Below, piece after piece: positions 1 through 11,187 of a stretch of 64,000 nucleotides of DNA. The DNA is taken from positions 134,832 through 198,831 of the forward strand of contig KB303545.1 of the NCBI GenBank assembly GCA_000328365.1. The letters are read 5' to 3'. Position 1 is the stretch's first letter. Each line of letters begins with the position of its first letter. A program made the translations under genes and the position numbers. The notes beneath the pieces are model-generated. The model saw only the letters and a program-made list of their open reading frames with translations. It was not told the origin of the DNA and did not search any database. This DNA is from Capitella teleta. Taxonomy: Eukaryota > Annelida > Polychaeta > Capitellidae.

Positions 1-607
1 GAAATGTCTTATTCTAGTCGCTTAAATGAACTTCATATTTTACCCTTATCTTATCGGAGAGAATTTATTGATCTTATGTTTATTTTTAAATATTTTAAAG
101 GTCATATCAATGTTGATTTCAGCGATGAAATCAAAATTTTAGACAATACGCGTATTCTTAGATCCTCTAACAATGGTTTGCTTCTATTTGAACATAATGT
201 AAGAACTGAGACTTTTAAATCTTCTTTTTTTAACCGTGTTTGTCACTTATGGAATATTTTACCGGTTAATATTAGAAACTCACCTACTATTTCTATTTTT
301 AAACATCGTTTACTTGATTTTTATTTTTATAGATTGGATCATCATTTTAAATGTTTTTAACTCTTGCACCATGACGTCATTTTGTAGATGTTCTGGTTTT
401 TACCATTTCAATTGATCGTTTTTGATTCACACGACAATACTATTTTTACGTTTTTATCACTTTTATTCATTCTCATTATAATTATTTTTAACAAATTTAC
501 TTTTGGTGTGAATAATTTTTTGTGGGCCATGCCTTTTATTATTCACCGTTGTCGTTTTTATGGCATGAATTTAATAAAAAAAAAAAATAAAAAAAATAAA
601 AAAATAG
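1..607 (+). mobile_element. 3' end of a non-LTR retrotransposon (CR1/Jockey-like)
   Basis: Bases 4-360 encode the last ~118 residues of a non-LTR reverse transcriptase; the frame is open to the window edge, so the 5' part lies outside. The stretch FFNRVCHLWNILPVNIRN followed by a short hydrophobic and basic tail is the typical C-terminal signature of CR1/L2/Jockey-type ORF2. A 3' untranslated part follows (361-590) and ends in an A-rich tail with short interruptions (about 576-607), as in LINE insertions. The catalytic RT core is not in the window. Family placement rests on this signature only. Confidence 0.7.
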
Positions 608-1090
608 AGCAATCGACCGCTCTGATTGGCCGATATGAACGTGCTATGTTATTAATAAAATCTGCATGAGGTGTTTCCAGACTATACTGACCAATATTGC
701 CCAGCTTAAGAGGGCTAATAAATAACTAGGTTGACGATTTCAACATCTTAATATCGAACATTTCAACTTCTTAACAAGAGATAGTCTTGTACGTACTTAC
801 TATAACATATCAAATCACTATGGAGCAATGCACTACCGTTCAAGATAAACCGCGTTCACATCGGTATCTATACGGTATCTATACATCTGGCTGTATATCA
901 AAGACTTGTTGTCCTTTAAGTAAGTCAATGACATATCGTGTTTACCGTAGTGTGCAGGATGAATAACTCTTTAGATCAAAGGATCATTGATCTTCAAACC
1001 ATTTGCACGCCGCATCCAAGGATGTTATGATGAACGTGATGTTGTGCTGAAATTGCACGCGATTGACCTTGTGTATCGGCCATCTTGTGC
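608..1090. other. No recognisable gene
   Basis: AT-rich sequence between the LINE tail and the tandem duplication. I see no convincing exon, RNA gene or terminal repeat. Confidence 0.5.
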
Positions 1091-1610
1091 TTTCATCTCT
1101 TCTGCCATCATTCACAATTAGCGAGGCAATCAATTTCCGATTTATTCCTAATCTGCTTTCTTTGTATTTACCTATATATAATTACCTAGAAAATAGCTCT
1201 GTAAATCTGAACGTTTATTGCCTGTGTACCATGTGCAAGTTTATCCCTTACTGAATGATAATAAATAAATTATGTATTTGGATAACCACTGAAGACAACC
1301 GATGTCTATCTTTCCACTATCTGCTGCGTGTATGTAAGATAATTCCAAGATTTCATCTCTTCTGCCATCATTCACAATTAGCGAGGCAATCAATTTCCGA
1401 TTTATTCCTAATCTGCTTTCTTTGTATTTACCTATATATAATTACCTAGAAAATAGCTCTGTAAATCTGAACGTTTATTGCCTGTGTACCATGTGCAAGT
1501 TTATCCCTTACTGAATGATAATAAATAAATTATGTATTTGGATAACCACTGAAGACAACCGATGTCTATCTTTCCACTATCTGCTGCGTGTATGTAAGAT
1601 AATTCCAAGA
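1091..1610. repeat. Perfect tandem duplication, 2 x 260 bp
   Basis: Bases 1091-1350 and 1351-1610 are identical as far as I can read, and lie head to tail with no spacer. The unit starts TTTCATCTCTTCTGCC and ends AATTCCAAGA. No ORF of note is carried. Perfect identity means a very recent duplication or an assembly artefact (a collapsed or duplicated haplotype edge). Confidence 0.95.
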
Positions 1611-2430
1611 TTAATAAACGGATGACCTAACTACCGAAACACAGTGTGACTTAAAATTAAGAATAAATTCCCACCATTAAACAACTACAATATATGCACA
1701 CACACACACAAAAGCATTATAGAAATAGAAACATCTATAAGTAGTACTTATTTAGCATTTGCTTGGACAGGTGCGGCGCCATAAGTGTGTGATTGGGCTT
1801 GGTTTTCAATAATTGTCGGTGGGTGCCTTAATTGGCTTGCATTGGAGCCTCCTTTCCTGGGTTAATTATCTGGTGTTATGAGGGCAGAAGAGGAGACGGG
1901 AAACCCACAAAGATCGTTGTCATAATTATAGGGTTCGTTTCAAACCACATAAATATAAGCTGTCGATTATACAAAATGAAATATTCCAGCAGCTGCACCG
2001 TTATCTCCCTTTCAGATTTCAGAGTTTCAATTCGCATTCAACAATGCAGCTGCATTGTGTTTGTATCCTTGTATACATTTTTCAGTTTGATCATATTGCT
2101 TTTAATTGTTTAAGGAAGACGTAAGTAAACCTCTCGACACAAATAACAATGGAACCTGTCAAAGAAACCACGACAACATTTCATCCATCTCACACCTCAG
2201 AACAACCTGCACAATAAACAGCACGTCTTGTGAGAATCCTAGTTGACCCAAAAGATGGATAAACACATCAAACAATCATGTTCTAACGAAGGCTTGCATA
2301 GTCATATAGGTAAATAAAATGTAAAAGATCAAGTGTCTTTGCTGTCCCACAAAAGCAGGAATCGCATGATTATTCAGTGGAATCCCGTGAAATGCAGCGG
2401 ACAACACCATCCCACACGGCGGATATTAGA
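1611..2430. other. No recognisable gene
   Basis: Contains a short (CA)n run at about 1696-1710. Open frames here have no recognisable domain or splice signals. Confidence 0.5.
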
Positions 2431-2700
2431 TTACGCTATTACGTAATGTCTCAGGGCAGAAATATATACGCTCCCACCGCGGATTATTCCCTCAGCGCAA
2501 TTCCGCGAAATTTGTCCCAACGGATATTTTTCATTATTCATTAGTCGAAAGGGTGAGACAGGATGGTTTTTACGGCTCCATCTAACCAATCCGTTAATCG
2601 GGTGATACGGTCGCCAGAACAGCAACCTGAGGCCGGGGTTCCCCCGACTCTTATCGATAAATCTCAAGGGTCCGTTATCCTGCATGCAACCCATACGCAG
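2431..2700 (-). repeat. Dispersed repeat, copy A
   Basis: On the minus strand this stretch shares an ordered series of motifs with 22050-22230 on the plus strand: ATGCAGGATAA, then TTTATCGATAAG, then a GGGGGAA(A)CCCC core, then TGGAGCCGTAAAAACCA, then a TTACGT-containing end. Both copies happen to have an open frame with similar peptides (CMQD, FIDK, WSRKN), but the two diverge in frame, so I read this as a repeat and not a gene. Its family is unknown to me. Confidence 0.7.
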
Positions 2701-2769
2701 TTTGAAAGCACAGCAGTCACCAAATAATTATAATGATAACAAAATACAGTTGTAATTCACAATCATATC

Positions 2770-2882
2770 TCTCGTGTCCCGATCGGGTCTCGAATTCGGG
2801 ACCTCCACATCCATGGTCGACATAAGATTGCACCCAGTCGGTCAAACAGACATTAGTCGGAGCAATATAGCCGTTCTTGTTT
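2770..2882 (-). mobile_element. tRNA-derived SINE-like fragment
   Basis: On the minus strand a box A-like element (ACCGACTGGGTGCAATC) is followed about 35 bases later by a box B-like element (AATTCGAGACCC), the spacing of a tRNA-type RNA polymerase III promoter. It does not fold into a plausible full tRNA, so a tRNA-headed SINE fragment is more likely than a tRNA gene. Confidence 0.45.
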
Positions 2883-3320
2883 ATCCATGATTTCTCCGCA
2901 TGAGTCTTTTCCCTTGCTCTCCCATCGATAAGTTATCCAGATCAGTCATCCTGACCATTCCCGATCCTGCATTTTAAATTACATGGTAAATAGGACTCAT
3001 GACCCCGATTGAAGTGAGGTTTCCTACAAATCAAGACATTCTTCCTGTTCATTTTCGTTTATCTAATAAAAATGGGAGCACTTTGAAAGATATCGTAACG
3101 AATTAAAGTTTCATCATTGAGTCAACGTTGATTAATTTGCAACCTATCGCTCCGATATAATGCGCTATGTGATGGTAATTTCTGTTTTCGGGCGAGCTCA
3201 TATGCACTGCTTGATATCTAATTTTCCAATGGTCTGCTGCCTTGGGTGGTGGTATGGTATACATGACTACAACAAAAACTATTACATCAATTTCTAATAT
3301 TTCATTCGAAAGATACGTAC

Positions 3321-3854
3321 CTTTATTTCCTCGCTGGCTAGCTGCCAGCCGGTGTCGCTGGATGCTAGTATGACGACTCTTCGCCAATTGAAATGAAGCA
3401 AAACACTCAAAATAATAGGGGCTGATTTGTCTAAAGGGCCAACCGTGCGGGCAAACGTCGGATATTCAGTCTTGTGACCAAGCTGAGAAGACTGGCACCC
3501 CCATGATATCATGGGCACATTCCAATGGGCAGCCAGAAGCCCCACGACTTCACAGACCTGATTGCAACCACCGCCAATAATTGCGTTCAATTGGGCCCCC
3601 AATTGCAGGTAAAGGCTCACGACTTCGCCTAGTCCGGTCCCAGGATCGCAATGCGTGTCGTTCCACACGAAATTGAGAGAGTGGCCATTCAGGAGGTCTT
3701 TTCGTTTGACGATGTCGTTTATTGCAACTGGTACTGCTCCTGCAATGCTCTGACCAACTGGCCAATCACCAGTGACTGGTAGGAGCACCATAATAGTCAG
3801 ATCATTGGCTGCGCAGCAGGAAGTCCAGAGACTGAGAAGCAAAAAGGTCAACAT
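3321..3854 (-). CDS. First coding exon of an ANF-receptor-type receptor (guanylate cyclase/natriuretic peptide receptor-like)
   Basis: The exon encodes 178 residues from an ATG at 3854 to a splice donor (AAAG followed by GTACGT) at 3320/3321; longer open frames upstream lack an ATG. Residues 1-18 form a signal peptide (MLTFLLLSLWTSCCAA). The rest is the N-terminal lobe of a periplasmic-binding-protein type I fold (ANF receptor domain): CDPGTGLGEVV, the GGGCNQVCEVVG turn, AAHWNVPMISWG and YPTFARTVGP all match receptor guanylate cyclases of the natriuretic peptide/speract type. The second lobe, membrane segment, kinase-homology and cyclase domains are not visible downstream (below 3320), so the gene continues outside the window on the left or is broken. 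A family C GPCR is a less likely alternative because of the AHWNVPMISWG and YPTFARTVGP stretches. Confidence 0.8.
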
Positions 3855-3960
3855 GTCACACAATCAACTTCGACACAGCCGCTCCGGGCATGGTAACTGG
3901 GGGGTGTGTGTGTGTCAGCGATGAAAGCGCACCTTGCTTGTTGAGCGCAGGTGACTGCTG

Positions 3961-3970
3961 CCTTATATCT
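3961..3970 (-). promoter_or_regulatory. Candidate TATA box for the ANF-receptor gene
   Basis: AGATATAAGG on the minus strand lies about 107 bases upstream of the ATG at 3854. A start of transcription about 30 bases below it would give a 5' leader of roughly 75-80 bases. Confidence 0.4.
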
Positions 3971-4951
3971 CGCTGTCATGGTATTTATGCTACGCTGTGC
4001 TTTGTGGCAACAGCTCCGATTTTCCTCCTCCTCGTTCTCTCAACAAATCAAGCGTCTTCAAATAACGGACCAATTGGAGTGCATGGAGCAACCTTCCACA
4101 CCACTTAGTATGACTTGATCATTATACTACAATTACCCACGTAAACAAAACCGAAGTCAATTTCCCAAGTGCCCGATTAAAATGGGATAGCTCTGTTATA
4201 TTACAATTGTTGGCTGAAACCTAACAAAAACATGAAGATGGGGGATTCTCCGTGTGGGATCCGATCTAATTGCATACATGCTGCACAACATCTATTTCAT
4301 GTTTTCCGTCAGCACGGAGAGTATATTCCTAGATAATTGCTCCTCAAAAGATCTTGCAATAACAGGATGCGCAACTCGTCATCTATGCCTGTTAACTCAA
4401 AAGATGCCGACTCGAGGTCACCATAATGCCTGATTGTTCCAGCTGTTCTCTGATTTACATAAAAAGAGTTTGCTCATTCGCAGACAACTCTCCGCTCAAA
4501 GGTCCAAAGAGTTTTATCAGTAATCCTAACCTATCATATTAATATTATATTTCACAGCCTCCACTACTATAGAGCGTATGTCGTCATGGTAGATGGACAT
4601 TTAAGGGACACAGCACAAAGCGAAAGACGTTCAGGACTAAGGGACAATGACCGTAATTCAGCTTAAAACTTAGTCATAACAATCCCTACTACATGTAGTA
4701 TTAAAAAGAGGAGTAAGCGAATTATTTTTGAACATACGTAATGACTATCTTGTGACTTGCCTTATTTCTCACCTTTCCCCAATTTTGTTCTGATCTTTCC
4801 TTTCTTTCCTCCTTGGAATTCTCCTTAAAAAATTCTATACATCAGCCTTCTACTGACTTCTTGGTTTTTTATCCGACAATTGATTAATTGTGGATACCAA
4901 ACTACACCGGAGCGTAGACCTTTTGGTATTACATCTCCCATTGAAATTTTG
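3971..4951. other. Upstream region, no gene seen
   Basis: Flank of the receptor promoter; no exon-like frame or terminal repeat recognised. Confidence 0.45.
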
Positions 4952-4985
4952 AGGTCAAAGATCAAAGGTCAAAGGTCAAGGTCAC
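4952..4985 (+). promoter_or_regulatory. Array of AGGTCA half-sites (DR1-type)
   Basis: Starting at 4952 the hexamer AGGTCA or a one-base variant (AGATCA) recurs with one-base spacing: AGGTCA, AGATCA, AGGTCA, AGGTCA, and then AGGTCA without a spacer. DR1 direct repeats are the known binding sites for RXR/HNF4/COUP-TF-type nuclear receptors. Similar arrays are also part of dispersed repeats in animal genomes, so a regulatory role is an inference. Confidence 0.5.
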
Positions 4986-5455
4986 AGTGAATTTCCAAAG
5001 TTTCAAATGGGGTCGGCCCTAGATTTCAATTCATTTCATTTATCACATTTAAAAGCGCATTTTCAGCAATATCAAAGAACATTCAAATGCGCTGTACAAA
5101 CAGAGGTAAAAAGAAAAATCATAAAATACTAGAAAATGCGATGTTAAATAGTGAGTCTTAATTAAGTTGGGTTTTAAAAGCGAGCGATCGCTAGTTTTGC
5201 AGGTTGGAAGGTAAACGGTTCCAAAGGGTGGGTGCTTGGTGGGCAAATGTTCGGTAGCCATATGATTGAAGATGACATTTTGGTACAGACAGCAATGTGA
5301 AGTTTGATGATCGAAGGGGGCGAGCAGGGGTATAAACATTGATGAAGGAGCAGATATATGGTGGTAATAATAAGAAGTAGCCAAGTTCATTATATACTAT
5401 GATGCAAAGTCAGAGAGATGTATGTTGGTAGAGATTAGAGGAGAGCAAAAAAATC
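4986..5455. other. Repeat-like flank, no gene seen
   Basis: Contains AAAGCGCATTTTCAGC and GCGCTGTACAAACAG motifs reminiscent of dispersed marine-invertebrate repeats. No coding evidence; the opposite-strand open frame has no domain. Confidence 0.35.
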
Positions 5456-7240
5456 TTGATGGTACAAGTGTATGCTCCAACAGCAGATGCAGATGAGATC
5501 GAGAAGGAGGTGTTCTATGGAGAGCTGAACAACATCATTACAGAGAACAAAAAGTACGATGATGTTCTCATAGTTTGTAGAGACTTCAATTCTAAGGTCG
5601 GATGTATAAAGGAAGATGATGTGGTAGGTCTTTATGGATTGGGAGTGAGAAATGAAAGTGGCGATAGATTGGTTGATTTTGAGAGACAAAATGATCTGTT
5701 CATCACAAATACGTGGTTCCAACAAAAAATTAAATCACGACACATATGGAATGCTCCGAATGGTATAACCAATAACCAAATAGACTTTATCCTGATAAGC
5801 AAAATATACCGAAATAGTGTGACCAATTGCAAAACGAGGCAAGATGTAGATTGCGGATCAGACCATGCACCCTTCCTCACAAACCTACGAGTGAAACTGA
5901 AAACTGAAAAAACGAAGACCTGAAAAGAAATGGGACATCGAGAAAGTTGTTGAAAAAAAAAGAGGAATACGAAGAATTAACTGAAGAATTCATAATAGAG
6001 AAAACTGAAGAACAAGACCAGAATGCACCAGAAAACCTATGGAAGATTGTCAAAAACATAAAGCGAGAAAGTAGTTGAACTGATTGGAGGAAAACTTTTG
6101 CCAAAGAAGAAGCAGTCATGGATGACAACTGAAATCCTTGAAATGATGGAGCAAACACAAAAGCTAAAACAAAAAGCATCAACGGAAGACTATCGAAAAC
6201 TTTGTCATCAAATTCAGAAGGAATGCCGAAAGAAGAATACTTTATGAAAGTAAGTGTGAATAAGAGCTAGAACATCTAGTGCGAACACACAACACCAAAC
6301 ATCAGCTGGAAGAACCAAAAATATCAACATAATGAGAGGCGTCAGGTAAGGCTGCATCCTGTCCCCAGCACTTTTTAATCTATACAGTGAATATCTCCTG
6401 AGAGAAGCTCTCGAAGAAATTGACGGTGTTAGCATTGGTGGCACGTTAGTTAACAATATTCGATATGCAGTTGATACAGTGCTGATAGCAGAGTCTGAAC
6501 ATGATCTCCAGCGAATGCTCAGCCTGCTATATGATACTTGCCAGGAGTTTGGAATGCAGCTCAATGCCAAGAAGACGAAAACCATGTGTGTCAGTCGAAT
6601 GGAGCCAGAGACAATCCAACTGAGAGCGGAAGGGAAAGCGCTGGAGCAAGTGCATCAATATATATACCTTGGCGTTACCATCACACAAGATATGAGGCAG
6701 GAGCAAGATTTCAAGAGGAGGATTGCGATTGCAAAATCCAAATTCTGGAGGAACAAGGAATTCCTCAGAAAAAAACCTTTGTTTAAATCTCAAAAAGAAG
6801 TTTCTCAAGTGCTATGTTTTTACTGTTTTTAGCTACGGGTCTGAGACCTGGAATTTTAGCAAACCTCTATGTCGCAAAATCAAATCCTTTGAACTGTGGT
6901 GCTATAGACAAGTTTTAAAAATAAGCTGGAGAGACAGAGTCACCAATGATGCAGTTGAGGACCGTGCAAGAGGAACGTTTTTACTCAAAGATCTTATGCA
7001 GAGAAAGTTCAGATATGCTGGTCATATTTTAAGAGGTAGTTCCCGCTTTTTACTTAATGTAATTTTAGGAGGTGCTATTTAAGGCACCAGAGGCAGGGGC
7101 AGGCCCCGTAGAATGTGGCTGGATGATATCACTGGCTGGTCCAGGACATCCAGCTATGTGCAAGCTAAACACTTAGCTGAGCTTGGAGACGCTTGGTGGC
7201 CAACCTTCAAAACAAAGACGGTACTAATTGATTGATTGGT
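5456..7240 (+). mobile_element. RTE/CFDP2-like LINE relic
   Basis: A degenerate non-LTR element. 5456-5923 encodes the C-terminal two thirds of an apurinic-type endonuclease (QVYAPTADADE, RDFNSKVG, NDLFITNTWF, QIDFIL, GSDHAPFLTNLRVK). After a frame-broken linker (LWKIVKNIKRES) the RT resumes at about 6335 with VRQGCILSPALFNLYSEYLL and the catalytic YADD motif altered to YAVD. 6479-7082 covers NAKKTKTM, YIYLGVTIT, SYGSETW and the C-terminal RDRVTNDAV/AGHILRG part, and further on RGRGRPRRMWLDD. The first RT motifs are missing by internal deletion, several frame breaks are present, and the element ends in ATTGATTGATTG, a short-repeat tail usual for RTE-clade LINEs. It is dead. Confidence 0.85.
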
Positions 7241-7244
7241 GGAA

Positions 7245-7345
7245 TGTGTTGCTGTATTGTCCAGTGGCAAAGTCATTGACTGGTAAGTAAGAATCCCGAG
7301 TTCGAATTCCAATTAATGCGGTATTTTTTTTTTTTTTTTTTCATC
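7245..7345 (+). mobile_element. tRNA-like SINE fragment with poly(T) tail
   Basis: CCAGTGGCAAAGTC (box A-like) is followed by GAGTTCGAATTCC (box B-like) about 30 bases on, then a run of 20 or so T at 7323-7341. It directly abuts the LINE 3' end, so it may be part of the LINE's own tail region rather than an independent insertion. Confidence 0.45.
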
Positions 7346-7935
7346 TTAACATATTTTTCATCTTAATTAAATGTTTTTGTCATATCTGAATATTTCACAA
7401 ATTTTGAGAAAGATCATAGACCTACGTGCAGACTGGTTCCACCATTGATTTTATGTAAAATTATTACTTATAACGTTTATTTACGATAGCAAGTGGACTA
7501 ACAAAATCGAAATAGAAGCCTGTCGTTATTTTTACCGATCTTGTTCAAACAGTTCGATATCATCTCCAAGTATCATCTGCATGGCATCGTCGAAGGCATC
7601 TTGTGGGGGTTTTTTCGCACCGAATACAGGTCTTCCGGTTCTGTAGTTCTGTCTCGATTCTTCATATGGCACTAACTTGTCAAACCCTAGCTACTTTATA
7701 GCAAAATCGGGCTCATGGGACCCCTAAATCTACAGGCCGTTAATTATTTCTATGCTTCGACCAATGCCCTCATCACCAGGCCTGCCCAAGGTGCTTGATT
7801 TCGAACGGTGATAATTCGCCATTATTGTTGAAAATAAAGTTGGATGTTGTCTTTTTATCACGAAAATATACATCATCAAAAGAACGTGACAAAAAGTAAA
7901 ATCAAAAACTCTTATGTCCAATATATTAAAAAGCA
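7346..7935. other. No recognisable gene
   Basis: AT-rich; contains GACCCCTAAATCTACAGGCC and other unassigned sequence. No coding support. Confidence 0.4.
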
Positions 7936-8358
7936 AAAGAAAAACAACGCAAAAAAAAACCTATAACTTGATCAATCGGAGAAATGATATATATAAAAGT
8001 TTTAAAAGTACTAGTACTTATAAACGCGATCCAGAGGCAAATTGTGGCGGCTTCAAAATCGATATGTGTGTCAATTTCAGCTTGTTCAAAAAAGCTTTAT
8101 CCAAAATTCACCTGAAAAAAAGACGTGTTGATTTCATTTTGTTAATGAGTAATCTGTAAATTGAAATGAATCGACATGTCTTTTTGTTCGGGTGAATCTT
8201 GGGTGATAAGACTGTTTTTCTGTTTCTATCTATACAAGACTGAAATTAACACGCATGTCGATTTCAAAGCCGCTACAATCCGCCTCTGGATCCCGTATTA
8301 CTTCCCCGATTGATCAAGTTATGCATGGGCATTATCGTTGCGTTGGTTTCTTTTGATG
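7936..8358. mobile_element. Fold-back element (long imperfect inverted repeat)
   Basis: The left arm (about 7936-8150) and right arm (about 8158-8358) are imperfect reverse complements. Landmarks pair in order: AACTTGATCAATCGG with CCGATTGATCAAGTT; GATCCAGAGGC with GCCTCTGGATC; GCGGCTTCAAAATCGA with TCGATTTCAAAGCCGC; AAAAAGACGTGTTGATT with AATCGACATGTCTTTTT. Arms are about 200 bases with only a few bases at the centre. The left-arm open frame (7914-8159) is a by-product. It resembles a fold-back MITE; superfamily unknown. Confidence 0.8.
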
Positions 8359-8411
8359 TTGGGTATAGTTCACAATTTTAGTTGCACTAGCCTCTTATCT
8401 AGACTGAGATG

Positions 8412-8523
8412 CTGGGCTCGAAATAACGAAAAGTTGAACAGGGAATTTTTACTCGCCAAAATATTTTTTTTTCGACATTGAGAATTTTTACTCGCCATTA
8501 GTTGAGTCTTATTTCGAGCCCTG
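8412..8523. mobile_element. hAT-type MITE with 8-bp target duplication
   Basis: A 112-bp element. The left end CTGGGCTCGAAATAA and the reverse complement of the right end CAGGGCTCGAAATAA differ at one base. It is flanked by ctgagatg (8404-8411) and ctgaggtg (8524-8531), an 8-bp duplication with one difference, as hAT transposases make. Inside, ATTTTTACTCGCCA occurs twice in direct orientation. No coding capacity; it would have been mobilised in trans. Confidence 0.85.
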
Positions 8524-8747
8524 CTGAGGTGTCCCATAATGTAGCTCACTTCCATAACAAATGCTAGGGATTCCGACATTGTGTCGTAATCCCCTTTATT
8601 TATCACTCAAATTCAATCGAAATCACGCGCATTCATCTTATTCAATGAGCTTTGCTTATCTTAATTTATTTTGCATAAATAACCAATAAATTCTAACTAA
8701 AGTTAGCATTTTAACTACTATTAATTTGGAAACAAAATGCTTTCACA

Positions 8748-8824
8748 TGATATGATATGATATGATATGATATGATATGATATGATATGATATGATATGA
8801 TATGATATGATATGATATGATATG
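8748..8824. repeat. (ATATG)n microsatellite
   Basis: About 15 uninterrupted copies of a five-base unit ATATG/TGATA. Confidence 0.95.
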
Positions 8825-10421
8825 CACGTAGAGTATTCGCAATTGAGCAAAAAGGAGAGACATCGCTGCACACATCACGGCACAATTAACCTATTTCCGA
8901 CCATGTATGGTTTACACTTTCATGTGCACTAAAAGCACTCGTGGCAGATCGATGGCTGATTTTTATATCTTCACTTCAAGACAACAACAAAAAAATGCGT
9001 ACAATTTTTACACACAAATGACACGCCACAGCCATCGCATATAATAGATATTCCGAGTTCTGACTAAACCGTTCCTCGAATTTCCCAACGGTATTTTTTA
9101 AGCGTATGTAACAAATAAGGATAATTAGTTGTAACTTAATGTCTGAGCAGTTTAAATAATGGATTGCGCATTTGCAAAGTGATCTTCTGGCTTATTTTCT
9201 GAGAATTCGCATTTTTGGTGTTTAAAACGTTGGGTTTTAAAACGTTGGTTAACAAGGCAGAACTAAATAGTTTGTTCTCCTGGATCAATGCCTGCTTTTG
9301 TGTTTTAATTGCTTTCTTTTTAGACGTGTTCCATTATAATTTATTGTGTGCTTCAGTCAGTTATTGAATAGCAGCCACTGTATAACAGCTATTTATCTTA
9401 CCTTGGGCGATAACTGAAAATGATCACCGACTACCGAACAATGTATTGGGCACCGAAACGGAGAATTAAAGAATAAACTTTGCGGTACGGAGAATTGCTT
9501 TCTAGTGCGATCCCATTTTGTACTTGTTGCAAGGATATTTTTTTATTTATTGCAACTTATTCTGCATGTACCATTGTATAGTCTATCAAACCGTGGTGTT
9601 ATACCATTTTTGTGGAACAAATTTGTTTAAGTTGGTTACCTGGTGTGCATGCCTCGCAGGTATTTGTGACTCATGTGGGGACCTACCTGCACAGTTGGAC
9701 GATGTGAGTCGTAATCATTAATCACACCTAATGGTGCATCTTATCTGCAATGAATCCAATCCATAATATCAATATAAATTATCTCCATCTGTGCTGGAAG
9801 TCCTCTCTTAGCAACACTCAGTGGCACTTAGTCAGTTGCCTTATAACCCCAGTACATGTGTATTAATCAACTTCATTTAGTGATTTGACTTCATCAAGCA
9901 TCAAAGCCATATACTTTACCTTCATGTAACAAACATCTGAAACTATTCAACATCCACAGGTATTATTTTTAAATTGACGGTAATGAACGAGTTACGAGTA
10001 CTCAGATCAGAATATTGTTTACCGAGGTCAAATTCGTGACCTTATTGCACCTCGCAATGATTAAAGATTGGAAATTGGTCTCTAATGTCTGCCTTGGGCG
10101 CCTTTCCGAGGGTGGACATAATATTATATATTATGATATAATTACAGTTGTCCTTAATCTGTATTGTCCGTATATCATGTGCATGCGCAATAACATGTAT
10201 AGGGAGAGGGAAAAAGGAAAAAGAAATACTAAAACTGTTTTTAAAATCTAACAACGTAGGCGTGAAGGAACAAGGGTAGGTATAATTAATTGGTGGTCGC
10301 GAATTCTTAGGTGATTAATACGGTATATCTACGTCATTATTCACATCATCCGAGTTACAAGAAGTTATATAGTTTCATTGCGTCTATCTCACTATTTACA
10401 ATTATAGTCAATCAATATCCA
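8825..10421. other. No recognisable gene
   Basis: About 1.6 kb of AT-rich sequence. Short open frames have no domains, coherent splice sites or codon bias. Confidence 0.45.
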
Positions 10422-10561
10422 TCATATCCTAATGTCGTTGCAGTCCCACTCGTAGTCAGCTGTGGCCTGCTCTGTCGCTTCCGTAGGTGCACGCTCCAAC
10501 TCCTCAGAAGAAAGATGCCGAGCCTCAGCACCTGCGGCAGTACTCTGGCACCCCAGGACAC
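10422..10561 (-). CDS. Candidate terminal exon of an unknown gene
   Basis: On the minus strand an acceptor-like CAG (ATTGGACTCAG) opens a frame of about 46 residues ending at 10422: VLGCQSTAAGAEARHLSSEE and then a glutamate- and alanine-rich tail ending NDIRI. Base composition is clearly richer in G+C than the surroundings. It looks like a disordered C-terminus, but I cannot connect it to other exons and do not recognise it. Confidence 0.25.
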
Positions 10562-11187
10562 CTGAGTCCAATGAAGAGCGATACACAATGATAATCGAGG
10601 TTAACACAGATATATTAACTTCATAAAGGTTTATTAAGATCAAAACATATCTTTAGAATTGAGCGAAACAATTGGTCGACAATGAAAGCATTAAGTTAGG
10701 ATTAGGTGTCACGCTGTTGGGTCCCATGATGAGGTGTTTATATTAATCGGTACACATATCTGACATGGTATTATCAAACAGTTCACGAACCTTATACACC
10801 AGGAAGGATTAGCACTAAATATTGTCCAATCTGGTAGATAAACAGTGGGTAGGTGACAAAGGGTGGTTATGATAAACAATTGCGAACGTTGAGATATGAT
10901 TCCCAAAAATTATCTGCGACCCATGCATGTCTGATTTTAACCTTTTCGTCAGCGGCGATCTCAGATCTCAGATCTGTATATGAGAATATTCAAACGGCAT
11001 TCAATCTAGTCTGATCTATGCAATTAGTGCATGTCTGCCCAGGATATATTTGAGTTTATGCATGGAATTCGAGCCGTATGATACATATGCGTATAATTAT
11101 AGGCGTCAAAATATGAGATATACAAGCATTAATTCTATACGCCCAGTGACATGCAGCGGACTCTGCTGTGGAATCTCCAAGCATTAC
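10562..11187. other. No recognisable gene
   Basis: Unassigned AT-rich sequence; a short run of TCAGATC repeats lies near 10970. Confidence 0.4.

Noticed and set aside
2431-2694. Open frame on the minus strand with FIDKSRGNPGL
   Set aside because: It coincides with a dispersed repeat also present at 22040; the frames of the two copies diverge, so it is not treated as a gene.
5049-5390. 113-residue minus-strand open frame
   Set aside because: Composition is low in charged residues with no domain; the DNA looks like dispersed repeat sequence.
7914-8159. 81-residue lysine-rich open frame
   Set aside because: Falls in the left arm of the fold-back; no coding bias.
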